From contig NC_052349.1 in NCBI RefSeq assembly GCF_009727055.1, positions 46,955,174 through 47,019,173 of the forward strand: DNA of 64,000 nucleotides. The letters are read 5' to 3'. Positions 47,801 through 57,955 of this stretch are shown here, piece by piece. The notes beneath the pieces are model-generated. The model was given only the letters and a program-made list of their open reading frames with translations, did no database searches and had not been told where the DNA came from. Position 1 is the stretch's first letter; every line of letters begins with the position of its first letter. The stretch comes from Benincasa hispida. Its lineage: Eukaryota; Streptophyta; Magnoliopsida; Cucurbitales; Cucurbitaceae. A program made the translations under genes and the position numbers.

Positions 47801-47970
47801 CAGAAACAAAAAGGCAAGAAGGTGTGCAGAATTGAAATGAGTTGGAAAATTGAAGGAAGATTAGTGGGGAGAAGGCTTACATATTTGGGGGCGCGAAGAG
47901 CGAAAGTGGTAATTTGAGGAGCATCGATGGTGGTATGGATCGTCCGGAAAACTCTTTGCAAAGCTAACAT
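38813..47970 (-). CDS. DUF971 / GBBH-like N-terminal domain protein (four exons)
   Basis: On the minus strand the exons are 47970-47881, 45438-45331, 39180-39116 and 38960-38813. Phases fit and introns are GT-AG, giving 136 residues. Residues 1-30 (MLALQRVFRTIHTT...) lack acidic residues until Asp16 and contain arginines, as in a mitochondrial presequence. The rest is the compact DUF971 domain: VEVKFADGSVFNLSAEFLRV, ADAKVRSMGGEK, VISGRRHVCIMSAEPVGNYG, LFDDLHRTGIYSWDYFYHLG, LRNYVKTLKKHGL. The domain also forms the N-terminus of gamma-butyrobetaine hydroxylases; stand-alone plant versions have no established reaction. An upstream in-frame ATG at 48012 would add 14 acidic residues and fits a presequence less well. 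Intron 2 is 6150 bp because of a copia insertion; intron 1 holds a LINE fragment. All coding exons look intact. Confidence 0.9.
39819..40026 (-). mobile_element. Intronic copia element: 3' LTR
   Basis: A 208-bp LTR reads TATTGAAATAAAG to catttt-caaca on the plus strand and is nearly the same as 45103-45304. A duplicated target GAAAC lies outside it at 39814-39818 and again at 45305-45309. The short LTR matches the small-LTR copia class. Confidence 0.93.
40027..40044 (-). other. Intronic copia element: polypurine tract
   Basis: On the minus strand ccccaacttgagggggag directly precedes the 3' LTR start TGTTGAAAATG, the normal second-strand primer position. Confidence 0.88.
40034..40925 (-). pseudogene. 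Intronic copia element: RNase H and RT end
   Basis: A long open frame (40693-40034) has LGKLIYLSHTGLDISYVVSM, LRYLKSTPGKGLMF, AYTNSDWAGSVTDRKSTSGY, VVARSSVEAEYKAMSL and VDILTKGLL, the complete copia RNase H and C-terminus. Upstream, 40925-40694 reads RMASEFEIKDLRSLRYFLGM and QQKYTLDLLRET across a frame break. Among the element remnants here this is one of the best preserved. Confidence 0.92.
40926..41700 (-). pseudogene. Intronic copia element: RT (YVDD box deleted)
   Basis: Frame 41700-41167 has MAMEISEWKAAVMDEMKALE, NKMWDLVALPKGHKIVGCKW, YKARLVAKGFTQMYGIDYSE and a break near 41230. Frame 41129-40929 has LCKLRKSLYGLKQSPRAWFD and HTLFTKKSTSGKVA. Directly after GKVA the sequence passes to the RMASEFEIKDL segment, so the 25 or so codons that should hold YVDD are missing and the join is out of frame. 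RT activity is impossible for this copy. Confidence 0.88.
41701..43202 (-). pseudogene. Intronic copia element: integrase
   Basis: Minus frames give the GAG-pre-integrase text (LLWHFYLDHPNFQYMKHLFP with CDVCIRAKQ, about 42960-42830), then broken core sequence. Next comes FGCTTFVHSHGPHQTKFAPR, KCVFVGYPLHQRGYKYLHP and RKYFVSMDVTFLEDKPFFP at 42261-41941, the integrase C-terminal part. Several stops lie between 42400 and 42800. Confidence 0.85.
43203..43415 (-). pseudogene. Intronic copia element: protease
   Basis: The frame contains TRWILDSRAADHLTGSSNRF and ERIQIADGSFAPVAGK. The catalytic triplet DSG has become DSR (Gly to Arg, consistent with G-to-A), which should abolish protease activity. 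It follows gag without the usual gap. Confidence 0.88.
43416..45085 (-). pseudogene. Intronic copia element: gag
   Basis: The gag start is expected just below the primer site. Frames 44961-44489 encode a Pro/Gln/Ser-rich stretch (QPIAPTQIAPTSLQPTQP). Broken gag domain sequence follows at 44400-43650 and an intact zinc knuckle, CEHCKKPWHIKDQC, at about 43561-43620. Stops and frameshifts interrupt it several times. Two frames overlap in the proline-rich part, which is compositional. Confidence 0.8.
45086..45102 (-). other. Intronic copia element: primer-binding site
   Basis: Minus-strand TGATATCAGAGCAGGGT directly abuts the 5' LTR. It matches the initiator methionine tRNA site TGGTATCAGAGCAGGGT except for one G-to-A change. 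Confidence 0.92.
45103..45304 (-). mobile_element. Intronic copia element: 5' LTR
   Basis: A 202-bp LTR matches 39819-40026, with target duplication GAAAC at 45305-45309. It ends 21 bp from the splice donor of gene 2 exon 2 (45330-45329, transcript direction). The whole element, 39819-45304, is 5486 bp and runs in the same direction as the gene. Confidence 0.93.
46140..47430 (+). pseudogene. 5'-truncated LINE fragment in gene 2 intron 1
   Basis: Plus-strand frames give HISKGGHIALIQATLANLPI, YYLSLLPTPTKILASIGGIF and LKEGGVQI, the region after the RT core in plant L1 elements. Later come FLKRRIFSYGN, LFIWCKQARFFWEHILGAFG and NENWDLL, the zf-RVT region, with frameshifts. The 3' end near 47430 is A-rich (aattaaaaaaattataataa). 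It lies antisense to gene 2. An ORF at 45723-45983 upstream has no recognisable family. Confidence 0.8.
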
Positions 47971-48012
47971 GGTTTCTCTGAATATGCACTCCTTCTCTTC
48001 CTCTAGCGTCAC

Positions 48013-49323
48013 TGTTGCTTACGCCTCCGTTTTCTTTGGCCGCTCAATCCCCAATATAGTGTGTACCTTTCTTTTATTTAATTCTTATTGATTTACCTTT
48101 TCTATTCCCATTCTAATTAGTAATTCCTAATCAATGTCATGGAGATTTTGTAGGCTGTCCAATAAAGTACGAGTGATGTTAACATGGAATGACTCAATTC
48201 GAAAAAATAATTAAAATTACCATTATGTTTGTATCATAGAGCACTCCACCACTGTTTGAAATGCATAATTGTATTAGAGATGTCTCATCCATCACGAAAT
48301 ACTGACGCGATTTTCATTTTTAATCATAATATGATAACTATTTCGCAATGAAAGTGACATCCTTAACATAGTAGTGATGACATCAACTAAAGATTAGTTT
48401 TTATTGATTTTTTAAGATTAGGTCATTTCTTATTAATGTCTCAAAAAATGGATCATCTGTACAAAAACCTCAATGTCACTTCTAACTTTGCTAGGTTCCT
48501 ATTCTATGATTATGTGAGATTAAACAATATGTGAAAACGATGTTATTATAAAACATGACTATTTTTCATATGAAATATGTATAACATATGATTGTAGTGA
48601 TTATAAAGTTTCTAGATCATATAATATGATAAGCACTCGCAATGTTCGTTGGATGCAAAGCTAGAGGTCCTTCTAGGATCTTTGCAAAAACTCACAAAGA
48701 AAGCTAATTTAGATCAAACTTAGAATCTATGATGGTCACTCTTAGATTCTAAGATAAACCACTCCAGAATTAACTTGATCAAGACTAATCCAATGAATGG
48801 ATTTAAACATCAAATCTAAAGCAACATTTGAAAGAAAAGAAACACCAAAGGGGTTGAATAAGTATAAACTTTTTAATATTAATAGTTTGAATTTTCAAGA
48901 GCATTACAAGTCATTTTAAAAGCCAAATGGTTGTAGATATGACCAAGAACTCAAAAGTCATTCAAACGCAATCAATTGCAAATTGCAGAAAATAAGACCT
49001 AGGAAGTTAAAACTTAATTGCATACTAATTAATAAGTCAAAATGCAAAACTAAAAATGTAGAAAATCACCAAATTGTCTTAAATATCTTCTCTAGAAGGT
49101 GGCAAGAATCTCACGTTTGTTAAGGTTTGACATCACGCTTTCCCATGCAGTGCATATTTGACGTCATTCCTTCTTCACAAAATTTGCACACTTTTTTTGA
49201 CCTTTATGCCATCTTCCTGTCATTCTATTTTTGACTCATTGAACTAACATTATATAAAAATTTGGGCTCTAAATTATTTGTCGCTTCTTGTGAATTTGCT
49301 AACTTTTAAAGATGTAGTGTAAA
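48013..49323. other. AT-rich intergenic region upstream of gene 2
   Basis: This holds the presumed promoter of gene 2 and about 1.2 kb of AT-rich sequence up to the gypsy LTR. No coding or repeat match was recognised. Confidence 0.5.
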
Positions 49324-51835
49324 TGTCACACCCCACCCTGAGCCCGCCTCCTAGCTCGAGACAAGGCATGAAAGACTGCAGATACCACCTTTTTGTGATA
49401 CCTACTGCCCAACAGAATCTCTATACTCTCAGAAACTTTAAGCCAAAGATGTAAACAACAACTGTTTGATTAAGTTCATTTTATTACAAACAATACAATG
49501 TTTATACAACTCTTAGCCTTAACTACAAAGTTTACATCAACAACTCTAAAACTCCGGAAGTGTGATTGTGGCTATGACAGACCTTGACCTTAGCAGCACC
49601 CTGGAACTTTTCACCTTTCTCTATCTGGGAAGAAAAACATGAAATAACAGAATGAGCTTCAAGAAGATCAGTGAGTGGTAAGCAACTTTTAGAGTCTATT
49701 TCAACTCATAATAATATAAGCATATCACAAATACGAGGTTAATACTCAAACCTCAGTCTCGAATGAGTCTGTTCTTAACTCTATCTACACACACGATAGA
49801 TAGTTAAACTGACACTACTCATAATGAGTTGTTCAAATTTCACCTACACACACGGTAGATAGTTAAACTGTTACTAGTCATAAATGCTTACTCTCTTGCG
49901 TTCCCTTTGTTTTCTATGTGCACATAGATCCCCGCTTATAGGCTCAAAAGCTAGGCCTGCCGGCCTCTGACCATCCCACATGAAGGGTTCCTCCCACATG
50001 CTTAGGAACTAGACCTCTCGGTCCCCTAACAGTCCGTGGGTCTGCTCCCGGGCTCAGGAATTAGGTCTATTGACCCCCTGACCATCCCGATTACACATTC
50101 TCATTTTCATGTTAATTACTCATTCATAACATAAGCATATACATATACTCTAAAAGATATGCTTAAGACTTAAAGGAAATTACCACTCACCTTGGTAGGT
50201 AGAGAACCTCTCTCTTAGAAGTTCCTTGGTTTCTTCGGGCTCCCTTTTGAACCCTAAATTTCAGATTCAAATTTAAGCTCAGATTACTCATAATTCCAGA
50301 CCTTATTTTGGGATACTTCCTTTTAGAAACATGTTCTAAAATGTCTCAGGAAGCTTAAAACTTAGCTAAGAACTTATCGTGGTTTGGCCGGAATCCTCAA
50401 TCATCAAGACTAGCCCAAGCTTACCCAAGAGCTTGACCCTTCTGTCTTTTCTTCACTCTCAGCCTGATTCCTTGGAGCTTTTTCTCTAGAAGCCCTACTT
50501 TGAAAACTAGAGAATCCTCCTCTTAAGTTGATGCTACTTCCAGACCTCATTATCCAATAACATCTCCTCCTCTTGGAACTTCTTAATCAACGCATGGCTA
50601 TTTCTGAAACTGCTCTCAAACATTTTTCCTAATGTTTTTCAGAAGGATTTCGGTTTATGAACTAAAGAGTCACCTTGTGGTGGTTTTATAGGCCAAAGGA
50701 ATTGATCGCTTCTCATCTTACAAAGCCTTCAACACAAGACACCTCCTACTTTGGAGTGTTTGCACCATGCTTTGCCACCATCTTCTTCCTTGCCATTCAC
50801 CTACTTCCATGCCACTCACCTACTTGCATGAAGTTTGAGTTTTCTTCCTCATGCATAAGTCCCCTTTGCATGAAACTCTATTTTTTCATCTCTTACTAAC
50901 TCAAGCTCAACCTCCTCTCGGTTCAGCCACTTATCCGGGTGAATTCATTAGCCTTGCGTAACGCAAGCCTCAAAACCGCATAAACACTTGGCCCATTGTC
51001 TAGCCCATCGTGTAGCTCTTGCACTTCATCGTACAACTCCATCATTTAGTTAAATCTCTCGCTATCGCTCATCGTGTAGTGCTGACGTCTTTCGCATCAT
51101 GCCCATTGTCTAGCGCGTCTGCTTATCATGTAGTGCCATCATATAACGTCTGCAACGCCCATCGTCTAGCGCTTTGCCTATCGTGTAGTGCTCACACTCA
51201 TCGTGTAGCGCTTGCATCTATCACCCAGCACCCATGCCTAATGCATCGTCTAACGTCTACACTTATCGTCTAGTCTACGCTTATCGTCTAGCGCTTATGC
51301 TGATCGTGTAGTGCTATCGCCTATTGTGTAGTGCTATCGTCGAGCACAACACTTCACATTGTTTAGCGTCGCTCGTAGCTACACGATCGTCTAGCACATC
51401 GCTTAGCGCTGCACATAGCTAGATGATCGTCCACCCAATGCCTTGCACTCATTGTCTAGCTCTCTCACTCTCGCTCACGTAGCCTCAATGCATGAGCAAC
51501 CTTTGGGCAATGCCTCTTTGTCAATACTTCGCCCAACATGCGTCCAAACCTCACAAGCTCAACGCATGGGTGTCCTTGGCTTCAATGCTTAACTCCTTTC
51601 AACCTCTATAAATTTAGCCTCATCTCACGCGTTAATGTTTCCTAACACCAAACGCATGGTTTCTTTTGACTTTACACTTAGCCAAATTTCACTAGTTAAG
51701 GCTCAACTCAAAGCTACTCAAGGAAAATCTATTCAACACTTAAAATTTTCCTTCTCTTCAACATAGGTTTTAACTTATACTTAGTTAATTTCCTTAATTA
51801 CCTGCTTAAGTAGGGAAATTGAAATTCGGGTTTCA
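49324..51835 (-). mobile_element. Chromovirus-like element: 3' LTR (copy 3)
   Basis: The ends are TGTCACACCCC at 49324 and gggtttCA at 51835, length 2512 bp. On the minus strand it follows interior text 'ttgaggacaaaattttctta' and a purine-rich aagaaggaag, which precede the 3' LTR in Tekay-type chromoviruses. It carries the longest version of the short-motif region (about 50990-51470). Confidence 0.88.
50990..51470. repeat. tcgtctagcgc motif array in gypsy LTR copy 3
   Basis: At least fifteen irregularly spaced variants of (c/t)atcgt(c/g)tag(c/t)gct occur, for example near 51062, 51156, 51172, 51199, 51285 and 51304. One stretch, gctacacgatcgt (51378-51390), is identical to 13900-13912 and 24090-24102 in the copia LTRs. 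Confidence 0.8.
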
Positions 51836-52378
51836 AAATTACTTCCTTCTTAAGAAAATTTTGTCCTCAAAATTTACTCGGACTTACTCTAGTTTAAGGT
51901 TTCACAACAAGATCTGTTGTAAACTCTTACAACTTTATCTATCACTACGCTTCCGCTGCGCTACTCTGATATTAATTTCCTTAGTTTGTCCAACAATACT
52001 TCTCCTAGCCATAAGCTAGTCATCGAACCAAACTATCTACAAATAACTTTTCTATCTCAAACTCTAAATGAGAATAATTTAATTCATTTTTACCTTCCTC
52101 GACAGATCTTCAGGTAGCATTGTGAGTTCCAGCTCTAGTTGTCTGCTAGGTCCTGCCACTTTTGCTATTCCTCTTAGTCTCACTTTGACTAATTCTTAGG
52201 TTTCTCTTTAAACCTATCCTCTACCACACTTCCCTCTGGTTTTACTGAACTCAAACCTCAGGTTTTTCTAAACTCAACCTTCCGGTTTCCAAGAACTTAT
52301 GCTTTGATACCAAATTGGTATCAACTTAATCTCAACCTTTCCCCAGGTTTTACGTAAACCTTTGCTCTAATACCAAGT
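51836..52378 (-). mobile_element. Chromovirus-like element: 543-bp non-coding interior
   Basis: No gag or pol is present. On the minus strand it begins with a primer site TTGGTATTAGAGC (52376-52364), two bases from the LTR. Loosely repeated 'aaacctgaggtttgag' words follow, then the pre-LTR text described for 51835. A second primer-like ttggtatcaaagc lies at 52301-52313. A complete LTR-to-LTR element without genes is a non-autonomous (LARD-like) derivative that would need proteins from relatives. Confidence 0.82.
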
Positions 52379-54180
52379 TATCACACCCCGCCCCGAGCTC
52401 ACCTCTTGAGCTCGAGGTGAGGCGTGAAAGACCATAGATACCACCCTTTTATGATACTCACACTGCCCAACTGAACTTTATACTCTCAGAAACATTAAGC
52501 CAAAGATGTAGACAACAACTGTTTGATTAAACTCATTTTATTACAAACAGTACAATGTTTATACAACTCTTAGGTTTAACTACAAAGTTTACATTAACTC
52601 TAAAACCCCAAAAGTGTGACTGTGGCTGTAGTAGACCTTGACCTTAGCAGCACCATGAAACTCTTCACCTTTCACTACCTGGGAAGAAAAACAAGAAAGA
52701 ACAGAATGAGCTTCAAGAAGCTCAGTAAGTGGTAAGCAAATTTTAGAGTCTATTTCAACTCATAATAATACAAGCATATCATAAATACGAGGTTAATACT
52801 CAAACCTCAATCTCGAATGAGTCTGTTCTTAACTCTATCTATACGCACGGTAGATAGTTAAACTGATACTACTCATAATGAGTTGTTAAATTCCACCTAC
52901 ACACACGATAGATAGTTAAACTATTACTAGTCATAAATGCTTACTCTCTTGCGTTCCCTTTGTTTCCTATGTGCATATAGATCCCTCCTTATGGGCTCAG
53001 AAGCTAGGCCTGCCAGCCCTCTGATCATCCCATACGAGGTTCCTCCCACAGGCTCAGGAATTAGACCTCTCGGTCCTTAGACCATCCCGTGGTCTGCTCT
53101 CGGGCTCAGGAACTAGGTTTATTGACCCCCTGACCATCCCGATTACACATTCTCATTTTCATGCTAATTACTCATTCATAACATAAGCATATACATATAC
53201 TCTAAAATATATGCTTAAGACTTAAAGGAAATTACCACTCACCAAGGTAGGAACCTTTCTCTCTAGAAGTTCCTTGGTTTCCTCGGGCTCCCTTTTGAAT
53301 CCTAAATTCAAGATTCAACTTTAAGCTCAGATTACTCATAGTTTTAGACTTATTTCGAGATACGTCCTTCTAAAAACATGTTCTAAAATGTCTTAGAAAG
53401 CATACCCTAAAATCTAAGCTCAGAATTCTTTTTGGTTTTGCCGGAATCCTCAAATCATCAAGACTGGCCCAAGCTTACTCGAGAGCTCGACCCTTCTGTC
53501 TTTTCTTCACTCTTCAGCCTGATTCCTTAAAGCTTCTTCTTTATTAGCCCTAGCTTGAAAACTAGACTCTCAGAGCTTTCAGGTGGCTTTAGAATCACTT
53601 AAAACACATGAGTATTCTTGGAGAACTTCTCGTCCCAATTTGATGCTATTTCCAGACCTCACTGTCCGACAGCATCTCCTCCTCTTGGAACTTTTTGATC
53701 AGTGCATGGCTATCTCTGAAATTGCTCTCAAACATTTTTCCTAATGTTTTTCAAGAGGATTTCGGTTTATGAACTAAAGAGTCACTTTGTGGTGGTGTTT
53801 ATAGGCCAAAAGGAACTGATCCTTCTCATCTTACAAAGCCTTCAACGCAAGACACCTCCTACTTTGGAGTGTTTACACCATGCTTTGTCACCACCTTCTT
53901 CCTTGCCATTCACCTACTTCCATGCCACTTACCTGCTTGCATGAAGTTTGAGTTGTCTACCTCATGCATAAGTTCTTATTGCATGAAACTCTATTTTTTC
54001 ACCTCCTACTAACTCAAGCTCAAGCTCCTCTCGGTTCGACCACTTATCCGGGTGAATTCATCAGCCTTGCGTAACGCAGTCCTCAGCACCGCATAAACAC
54101 TTGGCCCATCGTCTAATCCATCATGTAGCTCTTGCACTCCATCGCACAACTCCATAGTTTAGTTAAATCTCTCGTTGTCG
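52379..54180 (-). mobile_element. Chromovirus-like element: 5' LTR (copy 4, truncated)
   Basis: It begins TATCACACCCCG (TG changed to TA) and tracks copy 3 base by base through ctctcgttgtcgct at 54180, where similarity stops. About 0.8 kb, including the motif array and the TGAAACCCG end, is missing. The other side of the break is a copia LTR, itself truncated. Confidence 0.88.
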
Positions 54181-55072
54181 CTTAACATCCAACCCTCTTA
54201 ATGTAACCATAATTAGTAAGTCAATCCTTTATAGGTTGTTCGTATGTATAGTCAGGTTAAAATTATTGTTTTACCCGTGTAATTACATCTTGTTCCTTAA
54301 GTCCCATTGATCCTCTTAATAAACAATTGGTTTGTTGTCCAACCACCAAATCGAATCCCTCTAGGGCCAATGAGAGGATGGGGCCCCTTGTTTAAGAATC
54401 GGAGTCAGCACTTAAGAGAACAACCTATCTACTATCCCTAAAATCGACTAGGAGAGAATTCCATCTTGCAAAACTATGTCCTTAGCTATCTACCCGGTCT
54501 TATCCCTAAAATGGTAGGCTTATTGAGTTGGCGAACTCGAGTCACTCTCACCCCATACAGATTAAAGGATAATCCCAAATGAATAGGAGTTCATAGTTAG
54601 CTCAGGATTAAGATCGAGTTACCTAGGTCATCTTATTGAAATAGTCAGCCTTAATAGTAAATAACGTTATAAAGTAAAAGTGACTATTTCTTAGTCCGGT
54701 CTTATGCAAACTCATTGCATAGGATGCCTCCACTCACATGTCTTCACATGAACGATTCAGGATCACATCGTTTGTATCAAATACAAAGTGGGTCACATCC
54801 ATCATGTCCCCAGGATAAGGTATCCAGTCTTATCCTTATATTATAGACTGTTTTGGTTATTTACTCGTATTTGATCCATTTTTATATCTCCACATATAGT
54901 TCAAGTATTCATGCTATAGCTAGGGGTTCTTAGTTCATTGAATTTAGGGTTTTTAAATGCAATTCACATATTTAATAGCATTTTTACTGAATAAACCTCA
55001 AAACAACTTTATTGAAAAATAGAATTCGTTTATTATTTACAAACCACGAATTTTAGGATATACAACCCAACA
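54181..55072 (-). mobile_element. Truncated copia LTR
   Basis: It ends tatacaacccaaCA, the TGTTGGGTTG start of a copia LTR on the minus strand, and contains family words such as tgcataggatgcctccactc and aggataaggtatccag. About half of the expected 1.9 kb is present; the rest is lost at 54180. Confidence 0.8.
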
Positions 55073-55858
55073 AAATTTCATAGTCATAATATGTGGCAAT
55101 GGACAAGAGAATTTGGATATATTTAAGCATGGTAATAGGTGAAAAAGTTTCTTCATAGTCCACCCTCTCAACTTGGGTATAATCCTTTGCCATTAATCCA
55201 GCCTTAAAGGTCTGCACCTTACCATCTACACCTCTTTTTCTCTTGTAGATCCATTTGTAACCTATGGGTTTTACTCCTTCAGGTTGATCTACAAGTGACC
55301 AGACTGAATTGAAGTACATAGGTTCCATTTTCTGATTCATGGCTTTAATCTATTCATCTTTCTCCATATCAACCAACGCCTACTTGTAGGTCAATGGATC
55401 ATCGACATCATCATCTGGTATGATGATTTGAGTTTCCGTTAAACCCAAATATCGAGTAAGTTGGGTTATCACCCTTCCATTATATCAAGGCTCCTCAACT
55501 CTTGTGGAAGATGTGTGTGACTAGATGAAGCAACAACAACAACTCTCGTTGAAGTACTTGATTCTTCAACAACCCTCGGTGAAGATTCAGTAGATTCATT
55601 GGAAAGCTCATTTAATACAATTTTACTTCTTAGTTTATGCTCCCTAATGTATTCTTCCTCCACGAAAGTAGCATTTGTTGATACAAACACTTTATTCTCT
55701 TTTGGATCATAAAAGAGATCACCTCTCGTTTCTTTTGAGTAGCTTACAAAGACGCATAATTTTGAACGTGGTTCCAACTTCTTTGGGTTAGTCACTAACA
55801 CATGAGTCGGACACCCTCAGTCCTGAGATGTCATTAACTACTTTTACGACCCCTCTAT
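55073..55858 (-). pseudogene. Copia RT/integrase remnant
   Basis: Frame 55801-55469 is the integrase end (VTNPKKLEPRSKLCVFVSYS, ETRGDLFYDPKENKVFVSTN) plus a serine-rich linker. Frame 55340-55053 is the RT start ([47 protein letters not shown]). RT stops after YYDYEI, where the copia LTR begins, so catalytic motifs are absent. Stops lie between the two frames. Confidence 0.88.
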
Positions 55859-56424
55859 TGATGGGATTCGAATTTCGAGTGGAAGCGTGTGAACGCCTTG
55901 CATCTCGTAAATCGATTTTTACATAAACAAAATAAGTGTACTAAAACAGAATATGTGTAGAATAAACATGTGAAATGACATGCTTTAGAGAAAAGAAAGA
56001 AATCTCACCTTTGTAGATTCTCAAGCTCCTAGAACGATCCTCTAGATATTCTAACGAATGACTCCTCCATTCGATCTTGAACATGAACGTCTCCTCGAAC
56101 AATCTTGAACATTACAATGAGAATAACCTTGTTATTCTCAAGGATTCCAATAGAAAGATAGGTGGTATCCAATTATTGGAAGAGGGTGAGGAGCAAAAAC
56201 TTTTGGAAGAGTAGAAAGGATTTATTTTTATGGCTTAGGAAAATTTGCACAAATGAATGCTTGCCCCAAAAGAGCCATAAGGAAGACTTTATATATAGAG
56301 AAGGGTCAACCCCTTTCTCCAAATCCATTTCCAAATTTCCTTGTGCATAATTAATTAAATAACACTTATTTAATTAATAAAAAAATTAGTTAAATAACTA
56401 TTTATACATTAAATCATATATATA
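55859..56424 (-). mobile_element. 3' LTR of off-window copia element, left part
   Basis: It begins TGATGGGATTCGAA and continues in AT-rich LTR sequence to a (ta)n stretch at 56414-56424, where the LINE enters. The remaining LTR is at about 62390-63760; together they total about 1.94 kb, the family length. Confidence 0.7.
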
Positions 56425-56957
56425 TTTTTTTAGAATAGGTGATAATATTATACAACAACAAGGTGGATCCCACAGCTCTGGATCAAGACATCAAAGCAAC
56501 AAAGGACAAGCAAAGACAAGACAACATAACCAAAACAAAGCCAACAAGATAAGACTAGAACATAACCAAAACATAAAAGCAAATACCCCCAAACCACCAG
56601 AGAAAAAGCAGTGAAAAGAAACCAAAACTCCATAACTAGGGTCAATAGCAAAACAAAGAGCAACGACAAGTTCAAAAAGAAGAAAAACATTTGTAAACAC
56701 ACTAGATAAGACCAAGAAGATCAACCTATCAGGAAGCAGCTCGAGCACGAACCGTAGAGACCATAAGGTGAAACAGAGTAGACACCGTCCTCGATCGACC
56801 TCCATGCAGCCATCGATTACACTCCTGCCAGATGTAGTAGATTGGAAGCACACCAGAAGACACGAAACAACTTATTACGCACCCCCTTACCGAACCCCAT
56901 CGACATAACTAACTCAACTTGACATCCCAAACCCGCCACTCGATGCGACGAACCCAA
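56425..56957 (-). mobile_element. LINE: 3' end and tail
   Basis: The T run at 56425-56431 is the short A-tail of a minus-strand LINE. Up to 56957 the minus strand holds degraded 3' sequence with long but unrecognised frames rich in F, L, V and C. The element runs to about 62385, close to 6 kb in total. Confidence 0.65.
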
Positions 56958-57955
56958 CTAATGTAACACACCAGACCACACCTCTCTTCTAAACCCACAC
57001 TTAAAAAAAATAGATGATTTTGTGACTCCACACCTCCCCCACACAAAAGAAACCCCCCCTGACATCACACCCCAGCTCCTCAACCATTCCCGCATACCCA
57101 ACCTATCCCTCACAACTAACCACATACAGAAGGAGGGATGCAAAATACTACCCCCGTCACAAAATACCAGCCCAAGACACCCTAGGACGACGAGGACACA
57201 AACTCTCCTATGCACTAGCGATAGAAAACCGACCACTAAACACCCCGCAACCCAAACCCAATTATCCTCCTCCCTCACTCTAGGCCCCAATGCCTGAATA
57301 AGACCTTAGATCTCAAGCAACTCCCAAGACACTATAGGTCACCTCCAACCTCCCTCACCATCAATGAACTCCGCCAACCGAACCTCCAAACTACTCCCCG
57401 TATCATAAACCACCGTAGACCCATATGAATCCATAATCGCACCCCCCGACAGCCAAGGATCCCACCAAACAAAACATGACCGTCCATTGTCGACCATCAA
57501 TTGAACCAAATGCTTGAAACTATCTCTACAACGCAAGATAGCCCCCAAGCACCAAGACCTCCGAACCTCACTCTGAATAGCCCACAAAAGACTGCCCATG
57601 CAAAACATACGCCTCCACTCACCCATAATGATCTCGATTTAATTAAGAGAAGCCAGAGCAGCTTCTTAATAGCAGCCTGGTTCCATGAAGCCATATGTTT
57701 CACACCCAACCTCCCTTCACCCAATGGAAAGCACACCTCATTCCATGCCACTTGCGCACCACCCCGACTCACCGCACCGCCTTTCCATAAATAACTACAT
57801 AATAGACGATCAACCTCGTAAGTTACACACGCAGGCAACACGAATATGCTACACCAAAACACCTGAAAGGACTATAAAACAAACCTAACAGGCTGTAACC
57901 TCTTAGCAAAAGAGAGGGATTGCGTCGTCTAGCTTCTAATACGAGCTGTAATCCT
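56958..57955 (-). pseudogene. LINE: ORF2 C-terminal part (zf-RVT)
   Basis: Frame 57862-57497 reads FVLPACVTYEVDRLLCSYLW, GAQVAWNEVCFPLGEGRLGV and MASWNQAAIKKLLWLL, the region after the RT core in plant LINEs. Frames 57626-57339 and 57290-56958 continue with the zf-RVT-like part (GVSFVWGRCGV). Several frameshifts are present. Confidence 0.82.

Noticed and set aside
50990..51470. CRISPR-like array
   Set aside because: Units are irregular in length and spacing, degenerate, and sit inside a plant LTR.
57022..57297. Plus-strand Thr/Pro-rich ORFs in the 57-61 kb region (57022, 57501, 59931, 61323)
   Set aside because: They are antisense shadows of the LINE, whose coding strand is clearly minus.
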